From: Hofstenia miamia
Lineage: Eukaryota; Xenacoelomorpha; Acoela
NCBI GenBank assembly: GCA_004352715.1
Contig: SCFE01000030.1
Coordinates: 1,265,650-1,329,649, forward strand
Direction: 5' to 3'
Length of the DNA: 64,000 nt
The notes beneath the pieces were generated by a model. The model did not search any database. It worked only from the letters and a program-made list of their open reading frames with translations, and was not told where the DNA came from. Within the stretch, counting starts at the first letter, position 1; each line of letters starts with the position of its first letter. Positions 12,401 to 23,364 of this stretch are shown here, in pieces. A program made the translations under genes and the position numbers.

Positions 12401-13495
12401 CATTTTTTAAGAATAAATTATAAATGATTTTTAATAGTAGATATCTAAGGTGCTATATTTTGTAAATCATCAATTGTTTTCACGGAATATTTTTGTATTT
12501 TATACCAAGAATAATTTAGGGATAAATAAATCAAAGAAAGTGTTGAGACCAAATGAATGAAGAATATCATGAGAGTAATGACGTCGTTTAATAATTTTTC
12601 CATTCCATCTGTACTTTGAATGAACAAAAATGTATATACACAGAGAATATTAATCTCATTATCTCTAAATGATTCCTTTTATAAAGCACATTTAAATGTT
12701 TGCTGAAGTAAGCTCTCAATACGACGGCTGCATATCCAAACACCGATTCTACATGAAAGCGAGGGAATGGAATTCTTATAATCATGCTACGTGCTCTGGG
12801 TTAACCAAAATAAACGGTATGCAAAATTGATCTTTAGTTGAGCTACAGCAGCATGTCGTGAATACGATGACGGATCATCCGTTGTCATTTATATGATTAA
12901 ACGAAAAACTTTACATTCGAACTATGGTAAAAAATATTTTAAAAACAATAGCATATCCCTATGAAATTTCAAAATATCAAGTCCAAATAAAATTGAGAAA
13001 CGTTTTCACAATTTTCTCGGACTGTGTTCTTGGATAAAATTCTGGTGATTTCAAAATTGCCTCTTCCCCAAATTTGTAATGACTACATATTTTACAATAT
13101 TGAAAATCCCGATTATGAAGTTAGAAACCAGAGAAAACAATCGTGAAACAAGAAGCGTTTTACCAACTTTTCTAAAAATGTTTTTAAAACACACCGAAAA
13201 ACATCGAAAAACAACTGTTTTGAAAATTCAAGGGTTCAATATTGTTAAGATGAAATTTTTCGCTTCATATGCTCTATATCACTTGATAATTTTCTACATC
13301 TGAAAATGTGTGGTTGAATATTTCTTTTATTACTTAGCAGGCAATGTGTTGTTCAATCTTAATAAAAACGATAATTTCATTTGCTTTCAATTAAATTTGA
13401 AAGAATATTTTACCTTGACTAATCGCAATCCATACTGATCGTCGGATATGACGCTCATTCCCAATGTAGGTATACAAAGCTTTGCAATAAATTGC
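9485..13495 (-). CDS. Unrecognised four-exon gene, 212-aa charged protein
   Basis: Minus-strand exons are 13458-13414 (from the ATG; the exon itself opens at 13495), 11966-11826, 10699-10535 and 9772-9485. Every intron has GT-AG ends (acceptors ...TTTTAG or ATATTTAG; donors AAGgtaaaa, ACAgtgagt, AAGgtatat), and all three introns are in phase 0 (15, 47, 55 and 95 codons), which is strong evidence that this is a real gene. The protein begins MSVISDDQYGLRLVK and is rich in Arg, Lys and Glu. It contains DANKWYGLVGKRPPNTAMAR (about residues 88-107), a likely helical segment around 118-140 and VLTPNQRNLLLRVEQ (about 147-161). I recognise no domain, signal peptide or membrane segment. The first exon is preceded by TTTTTAG, so the frame could continue upstream (QFIAKLCIPTLG before the Met), or the site could accept a spliced leader. 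Function unknown. Confidence 0.8.
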
Positions 13496-16190
13496 CTAAA
13501 AATAAACGTTTGCAAAACAATAATTTAGTTAGTTTAAGTAATCTACGCGCACATAAACATTTTGTAACAAAATTTTAAGATGTTGCTTCATAAAAGAAAC
13601 AATATTATGATATTAATGTTGTACCAAAAACTATTATATCAGATGGGACGATCTTTTCGAAGGTAGAATTTTGAGAAAATTAAAAACGAGAAGATATCCT
13701 ACGATATTACAGAAGAGGTCGGCAAGAGTGACATAATATGGCCATGGTTAAAACATTCACTATTGTCGAATACAAAAATTGTCATATTTCACGCAGTATA
13801 TTTAAAATGCTTGTACATGTTTTATGTTTTGCAGAATATGACATGAGCTATATAATGTACATGTACTCTACAAAAATCAGGAATTCAATGCTTGTTTTGA
13901 ATTTAATGTACAAGGATACAACGAACATTTATTAAACAAAACGTTGAAATTATATTAATTTAATAAAAAATGACTTTTATTATTGCCGATTATTCATCAA
14001 TTTGCACTAGAGAATATTTTCACTATTATCGAATTTTAACTAATTTAAATCAATATTGAATCTATCAACGTAAAACAAAACTACGTTATCTATGTATAAA
14101 AATATATGTAAAAGGCTACCGTCAAATTTAACACAATAAGATGTAGTTGTTAATGAGCGAAACACCAAGCTTGATTGCACATGAGTAGAAAATATGTCGC
14201 CAACTTGAATTACTTGTGATGGCTTTAATTAACATAATTATAACGAAATCTAAAACGAATACAATATCAGCAACTTAATCATGCAAAAGAAGAATTGACA
14301 AGTGAGTGAAACACTCTATCAAGAGCTTAAATTGAGCGACATTTTCATAGACTATTACTACCAAGGAATAAATGCTTACATATTTTTTATCTATAATTTA
14401 AGGATTGTGGACATAGAGATTGCATTTACATCTAGGTTTTACTTGGCGATTAAAACGTATATTTTGACGATCTCGAAAAAATATAAAGAAAATCACATTT
14501 AAAATTAGAATTGAAATGAAAGACTTAAGTTCAACTTGTTAAACAGTAGATTTCGCCTAACTGCAACTCGTCATATCCAAATGATATAGTTGTACTCAGC
14601 CAAAGTTGCGCTTAGACACATTCTGAAGACAACCGATACACATGTAAGCCTATATGCGCGAGCTTGAAACACAGTTGAATTTCGAGCAATTGCAAATCCT
14701 ACTGTATTGGGAAAAAATGAAAAATTTCCAAAATATTAAACCTATACTACGAATTTAAATATTCGGACCGTTGGATGCTTTGAAACGACGCAAAATTTGC
14801 TCTGAGAGTGGGAAGGCGAATACAGAGTTAAATTGTTAAGGCGGACTAATGTAACTAGAAGAAATTGAAAAATAAACGATATAGAATATTAATAGCAGTT
14901 GGAAATTTAAAAAAAATACTCTTATTAAATCAAACTCCAGTTCTTTTTTATTAATCTAAACTTGCAACAAGACTGAGCTTGGAAAAATTGATATCCAAAC
15001 TATGCTTAAAACAAAACTAACTGACACCTTTCTGTAGTACATTGGCAGTTTATTGCAACAAATTCAAATGCATCGCTGATCTTGCTTGTCAGTTAATTTA
15101 TAGTGAAAGTAATTAAATAGCATCTCCAACTCTGAGAATCGGTTATTCTATTAAACACTTTTCACAAATAATGATCAGTTGTAATTTTTCACGTATGTTA
15201 GTCAGCTACAATATAGTAAATAATTGCTTTGTATATGATTATACGCATGAATGTGGCCTTAAACTATTCTTTGTCATATTAATTTTACTAAGTTTTTTCA
15301 TAGGAATAATGAACTTAACATACAGAAAAGAATTCTTGTCAAATCTAACACTGAATTTAATATTTTAAAAACCTATGGATGTATATGGGATGTGTAATCT
15401 ACAGGTTGTGCAAACTTTAATAAAACAAAGAAATGTGAATTAACCAGTCCAAAAGTAGTTATCAAGTAAGTAGTAAATAACTTTGAAATACAAAAATTTA
15501 ACTATCCCAAGTTAAACCCTGTGATTCTCAAATCTTGATTAGCTTACCAACGTCTATATATGGTTAATTTTGAGAAGAACATTTCAATAAGTGAAATACT
15601 AGATAAATTTGCCCAGGAAATTGGTTTGATTGGTCCAGGGGGATGTTTTACAAGACTATTTGAATATTTATTTAGAGTTTCCAATATTGTCATACACATT
15701 CAATTCTTCATGATGCCTATGGGAGATTTTACAATGAATGTGGAGTGGGTAGGGGCTATTGTTATGCAATTTAAAATACATGTATTTGTAATTTCTTAAA
15801 AAAGAGTCCCTTATTAAGACATATTACGGAGTTGATATCTTGCTTAAAAAATAAAATTTAAAAACACTTTGAAAGTTAAATTTTCATGCAGTTACAATTT
15901 CATAAATGTAACCACATGAATATAAAAAACGAAACCAATATCGTAGAAATCATTGCTTTTTAACTTTTTTTAATTAAATAAAAATATAATTCAATGACTA
16001 CAATAGCTGAAATAAGAATAATAATTAGTTTAAAAAGAAGGAGCAAAATAACTAATTGTTAAAAATTGAACTTTGAAATGTAATGCTTAGAAGGTCTTTT
16101 GAAATTTTGTTTAATAAAACGGCGGTCACAGGCATTGTAGCACAGTACATGAAAAAATTGCAACTAAGCAATAAAATCAAAATTAGTAAA
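13496..16190. other. Long AT-rich intergenic stretch, no supported gene
   Basis: Open frames at 13738-13935, 14302-14502, 15171-15368 and 15560-15799 are short, isolated and lack recognisable motifs or flanking splice logic. An additional upstream exon of the unrecognised gene could lie here, but I could not identify one. Confidence 0.4.
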
Positions 16191-16191
16191 T

Positions 16192-17290
16192 AGCAATTTC
16201 AAGAGTATTATGAATAAAGTTGATAAATTTTATGATCTAATTCAGAATTTTTATGACAGTACAATCATTGGCGTTATGGAAACTTGGTTAAAATCTAATG
16301 ACTACTTAAAAAGTTTAAATGACAAATTGTTGATCTTTTGAAGAGATAAAGACAAGTTTTAACACATAGAGGTGGTGGTGTTGTGCTAAATATACCACGC
16401 AAATTCAAACCAATAATCAGAGATGATATTTATGAAGATGATTCTGAATTTGATAGCTTATGGGTTCAATTTATTGTATGCAGAGTTTGTGATTTGAGAT
16501 TTGATCAAGTTAATCATTTCGACCTTTGAAGAAAACTTATACAAAGAAATTTGCATTGCAAATCACACAACAAGCTTAGTTATTATAATGGGTGATTATA
16601 ACCAAAATTATTTATGTAAAATTGAAAATAAAAATATACCAACACGTAATCAACTTTGTTAAGCCTTCTTTGATATCTCAAGTCTTAAGACATATGAAGT
16701 TTTTGTTACAGATTTTTTTCATATCAGACCACTTAATAACATGTGCAATATTTAATAATAATAATATAGAGACTCAAACAGATACATGAATATATTGCAC
16801 TAAAAGATTTTATTTAAAGATATACTTAAATTAACAATAATTTTTGAAGGAATTGATCAACTTAAACGTGAATGATTATTACTTTGGTACAATAGTGGAT
16901 CAAAAAAAGGATGTTTATAATCTATAATTTAAAAAGTATTTGTCACAAACTTTGTCCTATTACAAATACTCAAAAACACAATGTAAAGAATGGTAACAAA
17001 ACGTGGAAGATATGGATATCTAAAGAAATAAAAGAATGCATTAGAAAAAAATAAGGCGCACGCAAATTTTTGTCAAAACAACGAAAATCAACTATGATTA
17101 TTATAAAACATCAAGAAATAAAACCTCAACAAAATGCAAGTTTGATCTTCAAAATTTTTAATGAAAAAATCTGTTAAACAAAAATGGTAATTGACTTGGA
17201 ATTTTTTAAAATTTAAAGAAAATGAAATTCCTTATATAGTAAATGATAATGGTGAATGTACATTACACGAAATTTAATTTAAGATTTGTT
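16192..17290 (+). pseudogene. Decayed LINE: endonuclease and linker region
   Basis: Plus-strand translation shows STIIGVMETWLKS (about 16,255-16,295), the conserved Glu-Thr-Trp-Leu block of an apurinic-type endonuclease; HRGGGVVLNIPRKFKPI (about 16,365-16,415), the next block with the Arg-Gly-Gly-Gly signature; and DSEFDSLWVQF (about 16,440-16,475). Further on, WKIWISKEIKECIRKK (about 17,005-17,055) matches the linker before RT, and a frame near 17,220-17,280 resembles the segment leading to the RT fingers. Stops and frameshifts are frequent. The RT core itself is missing here. Confidence 0.6.
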
Positions 17291-18076
17291 AGTCCTCTAG
17301 TGAATAAATTTAGTAGTCTAGTTGAAAAATTATTTTGAAATTAAATATACTTCATTGTACCTTCATTTCTGTTTGAAATCAAAGCCACCATGACGCTCTA
17401 AGTGTGAGAGTTCATTTACTTATATTTGTATGTTTTTTCAGAAACATTAAGGATGGAAGCCTATCAGTTGCATATTCTTGATTATTAATATTAGTATTTT
17501 AAGAAATTCTGACACAAATTCCTCTCCATTACACGAAATGACTGAATTTATAAAGAGTGTAGTCTATTTTTAGAGAAGCATTGCACTATGAGCTAACTAC
17601 AGAATTTGGGGTCATGATGTTCTCCTTCCAGGCAAAAGCGTGGGCAAGGGGGACTCGACAAGGGCTAAGTGACTTTTCCCCGCCGCTACCTGCGGGCAGG
17701 GCTGATATGGGTACCAATGTTAATGGTGGGGCGGGTACAGATAGAGTATAAAACTAGTAAAATATGAGCATAATGCAAAAAGACAATGTCAAGAAATTAA
17801 CCACTTCTTTTGGGAACCTTAGTAGCAAGTTTGTCATTCAATAATTAAAGACGCTCTGAAACGTTTTATTATTGTTATACTGGAGTATAATTTTTGTTTT
17901 TGACTAATCTCAAAGTGTTTTTGAGATATAGCAATCACTTAGGGTGAAGGTATTTTCTCAATTTACATTAAAACAGGCTTTCTTTAATTAGAAAAAATGA
18001 AATAAAATTTATAAATGTGTATTTATGTTTTCATTTTACATCATAATGTTACTAATAAATAAATGTGTAATCCCAA
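17291..18076. other. Intergenic DNA with a GC-rich repeat patch
   Basis: A GC-rich patch at about 17,640-17,740 (CGCCGCTACCTGCGGGCAGG, GGGTACC) shares CGGGCAGG and GGGTAC words with another at about 18,570-18,640. The two may be the ends of one decayed element, but their relative orientation and sequence do not give a clean inverted repeat. No gene is seen. Confidence 0.35.
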
Positions 18077-18406
18077 CAGCCGCGGTCCTAGAAGATTTCG
18101 AATGGGGGAGGGGGCTTCAATATTTTATTTTAAATTATAAAACGATTATATATTTGCAATTTATTCAAAATCGAATCATATTTGCCAAAAATGGCAATGA
18201 TTTATGAGGTTCACAAAACTTTAAGGTTTATATTTATACACATGAAAGCTAGTCTTTTAAAGACATTTTTTAATGGCAGAGCATAAAACTGTTAAAAATT
18301 ATTTCTATGGTATGAAAAACACTAAAAAATTATTTATTGAAATAATCACATATTATGCTTAGATCGTTTGCGAAGGGGACGACCGTACCCCCTGAAACCG
18401 CGCCTG
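18077..18406. mobile_element. MITE-like element, imperfect 15-bp inverted ends
   Basis: The left end reads CAGCCGCGGTCCTAG and the right end, reverse-complemented, CAGGCGCGGTTTCAG (11 of 15 identical). Both ends lead into G-rich stretches (GGGGGAGGGGG and AGGGGGTACGG). CAG termini suggest a hAT- or CACTA-like origin, but no convincing target duplication is present. No coding capacity. Confidence 0.4.
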
Positions 18407-19265
18407 AGTATAAAATAGGTTACTTAAATATCTATTCTAGTATATTATTTTAGCTGCTACCAAAATCATCGCAGCTAAGCGAAACGAACCTGTTAGGTGA
18501 CCACCGACAAAAACACTGGTTTTGCATAATTTTGTATTTTGTTATTTCCATTATTTGTTGAAATTGAGCTTACGGGTATTCGGGTGGGCCTTCTGGGGTA
18601 TGGATGCTCATGAACCTCTTACGGGCAGGTGTGGGTACAAAAAATTATATTCTTTATATTCGCTTTAAAATTTCAAAAATCTGAAAAACTATAGGTATTT
18701 TTGCTTTGTTTAGATCGAAAACTTTGTTAAGAACTTATTGCAAACGTTTTCTCAATGAAGAAAACGGGTGGAAGGACATCAGGTTGGACCTGCTTTAACA
18801 AACTGCCACCTTTTGGAAAGCCTTTCAAATGCACAACCTTTTTTAGAGCGAGCATCTGGAACTCATGATATCATTACAATTCAAGGAACTGATGTACCTT
18901 CTATATCAAGCAGTTAATTCCCCTTCTCCAAAGAACAAAACTTTCAAAAGAAGACAAGAATTTTGTTGATGCAATGTGTCATTATAAGCGATTTGAGCAA
19001 CATATTAAAAAAACAGTATTAGTGTTACTATTTGATATATGTCGTTTGCAAAAATGTTTTTCGTCGATTAAATTGAGTCAGGTCAGAATGTATAGCTCAG
19101 GTCTATCAGGATTAATCTGCTAAGTTTAAGCCTCGGATAAGGCATCGCAAATCAGGTTGAAGACAGAACAGGATCAGCGTCATAAATTACATTGATAATC
19201 TCTAGTGATTGCTTTTTAAAATCTCTTCATATCGATTTGTTAAAAATCATTTTTATTATTTTAAT
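18407..19265. other. Intergenic DNA, possible transposon-derived fragment near 18,760-19,000
   Basis: Translation near 18,780-18,910 looks somewhat coding-like in base use, but it is broken and I cannot assign it. Nothing else is supported. Confidence 0.3.
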
Positions 19266-19462
19266 TAATGCTCAAATGCAATACCGCCTGCAGCCTTGCC
19301 GCTGAGGCCCATTATAATATTCAAGCAAGATAAAACCGGCTACCGACCGACTGGCAATTTGCCGGCCTGCAGCTGCTTAAAAATTTCAAAAAGGTCGGTA
19401 AAATTACCGGCAAAAATTAAAAAATGTTCTTTGTTTTATTTGATAAGTTGGGAATATTTTGC

Positions 19463-19499
<37 letters not shown>

Positions 19500-19665
19500 A
19501 TTAACATACCTAAATACTTCATGTATTTATTGGAAAATACTCATCCTAACCCTAACCCCAACTACTCAAACTTATTTGTTTTTAAGTGAAATAGCAATTT
19601 CACAAATTCACTGAAATTTTTGGGATTTCACCAAATTCCTAATTACACAGTTTTACTGTAACACG

Positions 19666-19700
<35 letters not shown>

Positions 19701-20030
19701 TTGCNNNNNNNNNNNNNNNNNNNNNNNNNNNNNNNNNNNNNNNNNNNNNNNNNNNNNNNNNNNNNNNNNNNNNNNNNNNNNNNNNNNNNNNNNNNNNNNN
19801 NNNNNNNNNNNNNNNNNNNNNNNNNNNNNNNNNNNNNNNNNNNNNNNNATATATATATATATATATATATATACTTGCACAGATTAACTATACAATGCAA
19901 ATATAATGTGCCGGGGCTAAAACCGACCGACGGTATTAGCTATTGGAGGTCAACTACCGGCCCGACGAAACTGGAACCGTACTGGGTAATAGTAATACGG
20001 TCTTAAAAATTTACCGCTGACATATTCCCA
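19266..20030. repeat. CCGG-rich dispersed repeat with TA microsatellites (copy 2) and a gap
   Basis: Two CCGG/CCGAC-rich blocks (about 19,285-19,415 and 19,905-20,025) surround TA runs (19,467-19,494, 19,671-19,700 and 19,849-19,873). The block AAAACCGACCGACGGTATTA followed by GTCAACTACCGGCC matches copy 1 at the window start. A short CCTAACCCTAACCCC tract lies near 19,546. The 144-N gap (19,705-19,848) sits between two copies of the same TA-run-plus-ACTTGC sequence. Confidence 0.6.
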
Positions 20031-20229
20031 TCTTAAGCCAGTATTAAGCCACATTTGTTTCTACTGTTTATTGGCAGTAAGTTAAAACTACAATATAATT
20101 ATACAGTATATTGATTTTCAACTATATATTTGTTATTGCTAAAGATTTGTGAAACTAGGAATGAATGACAATCTAAATACAAAGTTTAACATTTCTATCA
20201 TAAGTATCACAAGATTAGAAAAAATGATG

Positions 20230-21985
20230 ATTTCTATAAACCAATTTTACAAAGAAAATTAATTGGAACAAAGCGAAAGTCATTTTGAATTTCCCCTCTG
20301 GTTGTTGAAAGGTGCCTTGGTATTTTATTGAGACCTCTGTATGAATTATTTAATCAATGTTTGGCAGAATAAACTTACCAATAAGTTTCAATTTTAACAG
20401 TAAATTAATACAATATTTGAAAATTTATTATACAACCAAATTAACCTATATGTGGAACAAAATAAATTAATATTTAAAAAACAGTTTGGATTTCAAAAAG
20501 GTATCTCTACAAATGATGCTTTACTTTATGCTGTTGAAGACTGGATATCAAAATTAGATAGGAATGAAAAAAATATATACTGTGCGTTTCAGAAGTATAG
20601 AAATATATTTAGTTATATTACAAATTACATGTTTAAATGAAGGTTTAGTTACAGTGAAACATACTCAAAAATAACAATAACAAAGTAACTACAATGAATG
20701 TTTAATGTGTCCTCCATTTTGTTGAAAATGGAGACACAGTAGTACCAGAATGGCGTTTGTAAGACTACAATTTATTCAAGGAGTGTACAGTAAGGGATGA
20801 AAAATAAAAAGGAAGAGAAGCACGCTTTTTCGTAAGAAAGTGAACCAATCGTCAACTGAGAAGGAATCACTAAAAACGGGGAGCGAAGATGAGAGAGCAG
20901 CATTAAGTGACAGAAAGTCACTGTTAACTCGAGCATATTGTGGAGTAGCCGGATTAGCAGATGGAGAAGTAGAGTTGACAGACAGATTGAAGCGGACGAA
21001 TGAGTGATCTGACAGCTAAGCGGGAACAGGGATTACAGATATGTCGAATATGTAATCGGGGTGAGAGCACAGAACCAAATCAAGCAGGGAAGAGCTGGAA
21101 GTAGGAGAAAATACAAGTTTTTCAAGAGAATAACAGACAAAAACTTCTAAAACTGCAGACTCATAAGTGTCAGTAGAGTCGAATGCAGCATTCCAGCAGA
21201 CATTAGGAAGATTGAAGTCACCAAAGACAAGAAAATGAGGATACCAATGGAAAGTCAGGACGTGGAGGAATGGAAAGGACAATCAAATTGTAGAGAGGAG
21301 GAACGAAGGTGGTCAGCAACATCTGAGGTGGACACAGAGACAGCAAAGCGGCCAATATAGATATGAGCTTTACGGGAAGGCGGCGGAAGTGAACTAATTG
21401 GAACAGCAGGAAGACGGCAGGAAGCACTAGAATTAAAAACTGGACGAGGACAATATATATATATATATATATATATATTTTATATATTGTTAGATATATA
21501 AACGGCATTTAATTCAATAAACCATTCTATTTTATTGGAAAAGTTAAAGCAAATTTATAGTTTTAGTCATTTAAATAATAGACACCAGTATGTGAAATTC
21601 AAAGAAAAAATATCAAATTCATTAGAACTAAACCATGGAGTGCCGCAAGGATCAGTACTGGGTCCATTACTATTTAACTCATATGTAAATGATATGGATC
21701 AGTACATAAATAGTAATCATGTACAATCTGCAGATGATGGTCGCATTAAAAATTTCAAAAAATGCAATTATTCTTTAACAATAATTTGTTAAAACTAAAT
21801 ATTGAAAACATTCAATTAAATGGAAATTAAAAATAGAGGAAATAAATCAACATTAGAAAGCATTAAGGTATGTAACAACTTGATTCATGAATAACCAAAA
21901 ATTAAAGTATTTGGAAGTAGTAATTGATAATAAATTGAATTTTGAAGAAAAAGCAAACTACAACATGAAGAAAATGGCATATGGT
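20230..21985 (+). pseudogene. Decayed LINE reverse transcriptase interrupted by a nested insertion
   Basis: Left part: LRPLYELFNQCLAE near 20,320-20,370 and KKQFGFQKGISTNDALLYAV near 20,477-20,535 are RT blocks. Right part: TAFNSINHSILLEKLK at about 21,500-21,545, then GVPQGSVLGPLLFNSYVNDM at about 21,640-21,700 and SADDG at about 21,730, a changed form of the catalytic Tyr-Ala-Asp-Asp block. The two halves would join in the middle of the block holding the first catalytic Asp, so about 870 bp (roughly 20,620-21,490) was inserted later. Frame changes and stops show that it is dead. CR1/Jockey-like by motif style. Confidence 0.7.
20700..21490 (-). pseudogene. LINE endonuclease fragment nested in another LINE
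   Basis: On the minus strand the frame at 21,282-21,016 reads FLVFGDFNLPNVCWNA, the Gly-Asp-Phe-Asn block of an apurinic-type endonuclease, then SLLDLVLC, and after one TAG stop LSDHSFVRFNLSV with the catalytic Ser-Asp-His. Just upstream (about 21,390-21,330) AHIYIGRFAVSVSTSDVADH resembles an ORF1 nucleic-acid-binding segment. It is more GC-rich than its host LINE, runs in the opposite direction and is bounded by a TA run (21,453-21,478). This suggests a later insertion. Confidence 0.6.
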
Positions 21986-22258
21986 AAGTGGCTTCGCGTC
22001 CTTAGGGGCCCGGCCCCACTAAGATTCTTATAAAATATATCTAAAACTCTAAATATATGAAGAAATAATACAAATTTCCACATTTTGAAGCGTTTAATAT
22101 ACTGCATAAAGTTGTCTATTAATTTAAAAATGTCCCGGACGTCTGAAACTCAATATCTATCAAGAAACGACGAAGCTTGATTTAATAAATGCAATCAGCA
22201 AAGAGCAAGGGCCAGTCGATGCTGTGCCCGTTAATAACATGAGTTTTGTTAAGGATCA

Positions 22259-22591
22259 GGGTTTTCGAGTCGAGCGAGTTACTCGGACCGAGTTCGAGTT
22301 TTTACGTTTTGAGTATTTTTTTAAAGAAAATTCGGAGTTTGATCTAGTTTTTTTTCTAATTTCGAGTTTTTAGGGTAGAAACATTTATTTTGCAATATTT
22401 TTAAGCTAAAAATAATTATTTGCGATTGGTAAAGAAGTTGAAATTTAAAATAATTTAATTTTTACGGTATTTTCGAGTGGATTTTCGATCAAGTTCGAGT
22501 TTTGATGATTTCTTTTCGGCGAGTTTTTCCGATCGAGCTTTGCGAGCTTACTCGAGTTCGAATTCTTAACATTCCGAGAACTCGAAACCCC
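22259..22591. mobile_element. MITE with 11-bp target duplication, Mutator-like
   Basis: The ends are GGGTTTTCGAGTCGAG and, reverse-complemented, GGGGTTTCGAGTTCTC. Flanks GTTAAGGATCA (22,248-22,258) and GTTAAGGATTA (22,592-22,602) match at 10 of 11 bases. A 9-11 bp duplication with GGG-type inverted ends is the pattern of Mutator-like elements. The interior is full of CGAG words and has no transposase. The older host DNA has normal CpG content here. Confidence 0.65.
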
Positions 22592-22602
22592 GTTAAGGAT
22601 TA

Positions 22603-23330
22603 ATTAGTACTACCGCGACACGTGATGAAATCAATCTCCGTGCAAATAATTGCTTTTTGTGGGGCCTTTGCGAAATATTATTGGCTAATGAAAAATTTTA
22701 TATTAAAGTCCGCGTTTTGTATAAACTACGCTGTTTTGTAATACCATGTCGTGATTTAGAATGCGTTCAATTTAATGTTGCATTTATATAAACTCGGATT
22801 AAATTGGGCCTCCATAACATGATATGAGTGATATTTATGATTTTCATCTAAAAAATCATTTTGTGTAAAGATGTGTAAAGATATATTTATTGTATTACAA
22901 TAAAATTTTGTCAAAAAGCATTATTTAGTATTTTTCGGAAGCAAAATAAAGTCTATAAATGTGTTATTACATATTACAAATTTGAAGGAAATTGTGTTTA
23001 AATGAAATTATATTTCTATTCATTGATAACACCTCTATTGACATCTTTAATAGATCAGAATTCTTTTTTTGGAGGAATAATTGTATATTCAGAGTTATTG
23101 GGAGTAAGTTTTCTGGTAATCCGCAAAATGGGCATCTGCAAATCAATCTTAGCATGACAAAATTATAAAAAAATTTTAAATTATTAAAAATAGAAAATTT
23201 TGTTGAAATATTGTCAAGTTTTTTAGCAATCATTCATTGTGCACTCCTGTTTACATAAATTCTTGAATACGTAAGACAATACATGTAAGGCTGGCCAAAG
23301 ATATTACAAATTCCTCGAATAATTTAGCTT
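22603..23330. other. Intergenic DNA, no supported feature
   Basis: AT-rich. The minus-strand frame at 22,967-23,233 has no recognisable motif. Confidence 0.45.
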
Positions 23331-23364
23331 GCTGTTAACATCTTCAAAATATTGCCTAAATTCA

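Noticed and set aside
15560-15799. 79-codon frame that could be a small gene
   Set aside because: No recognisable motif, no splice or codon-use support, isolated in AT-rich DNA.
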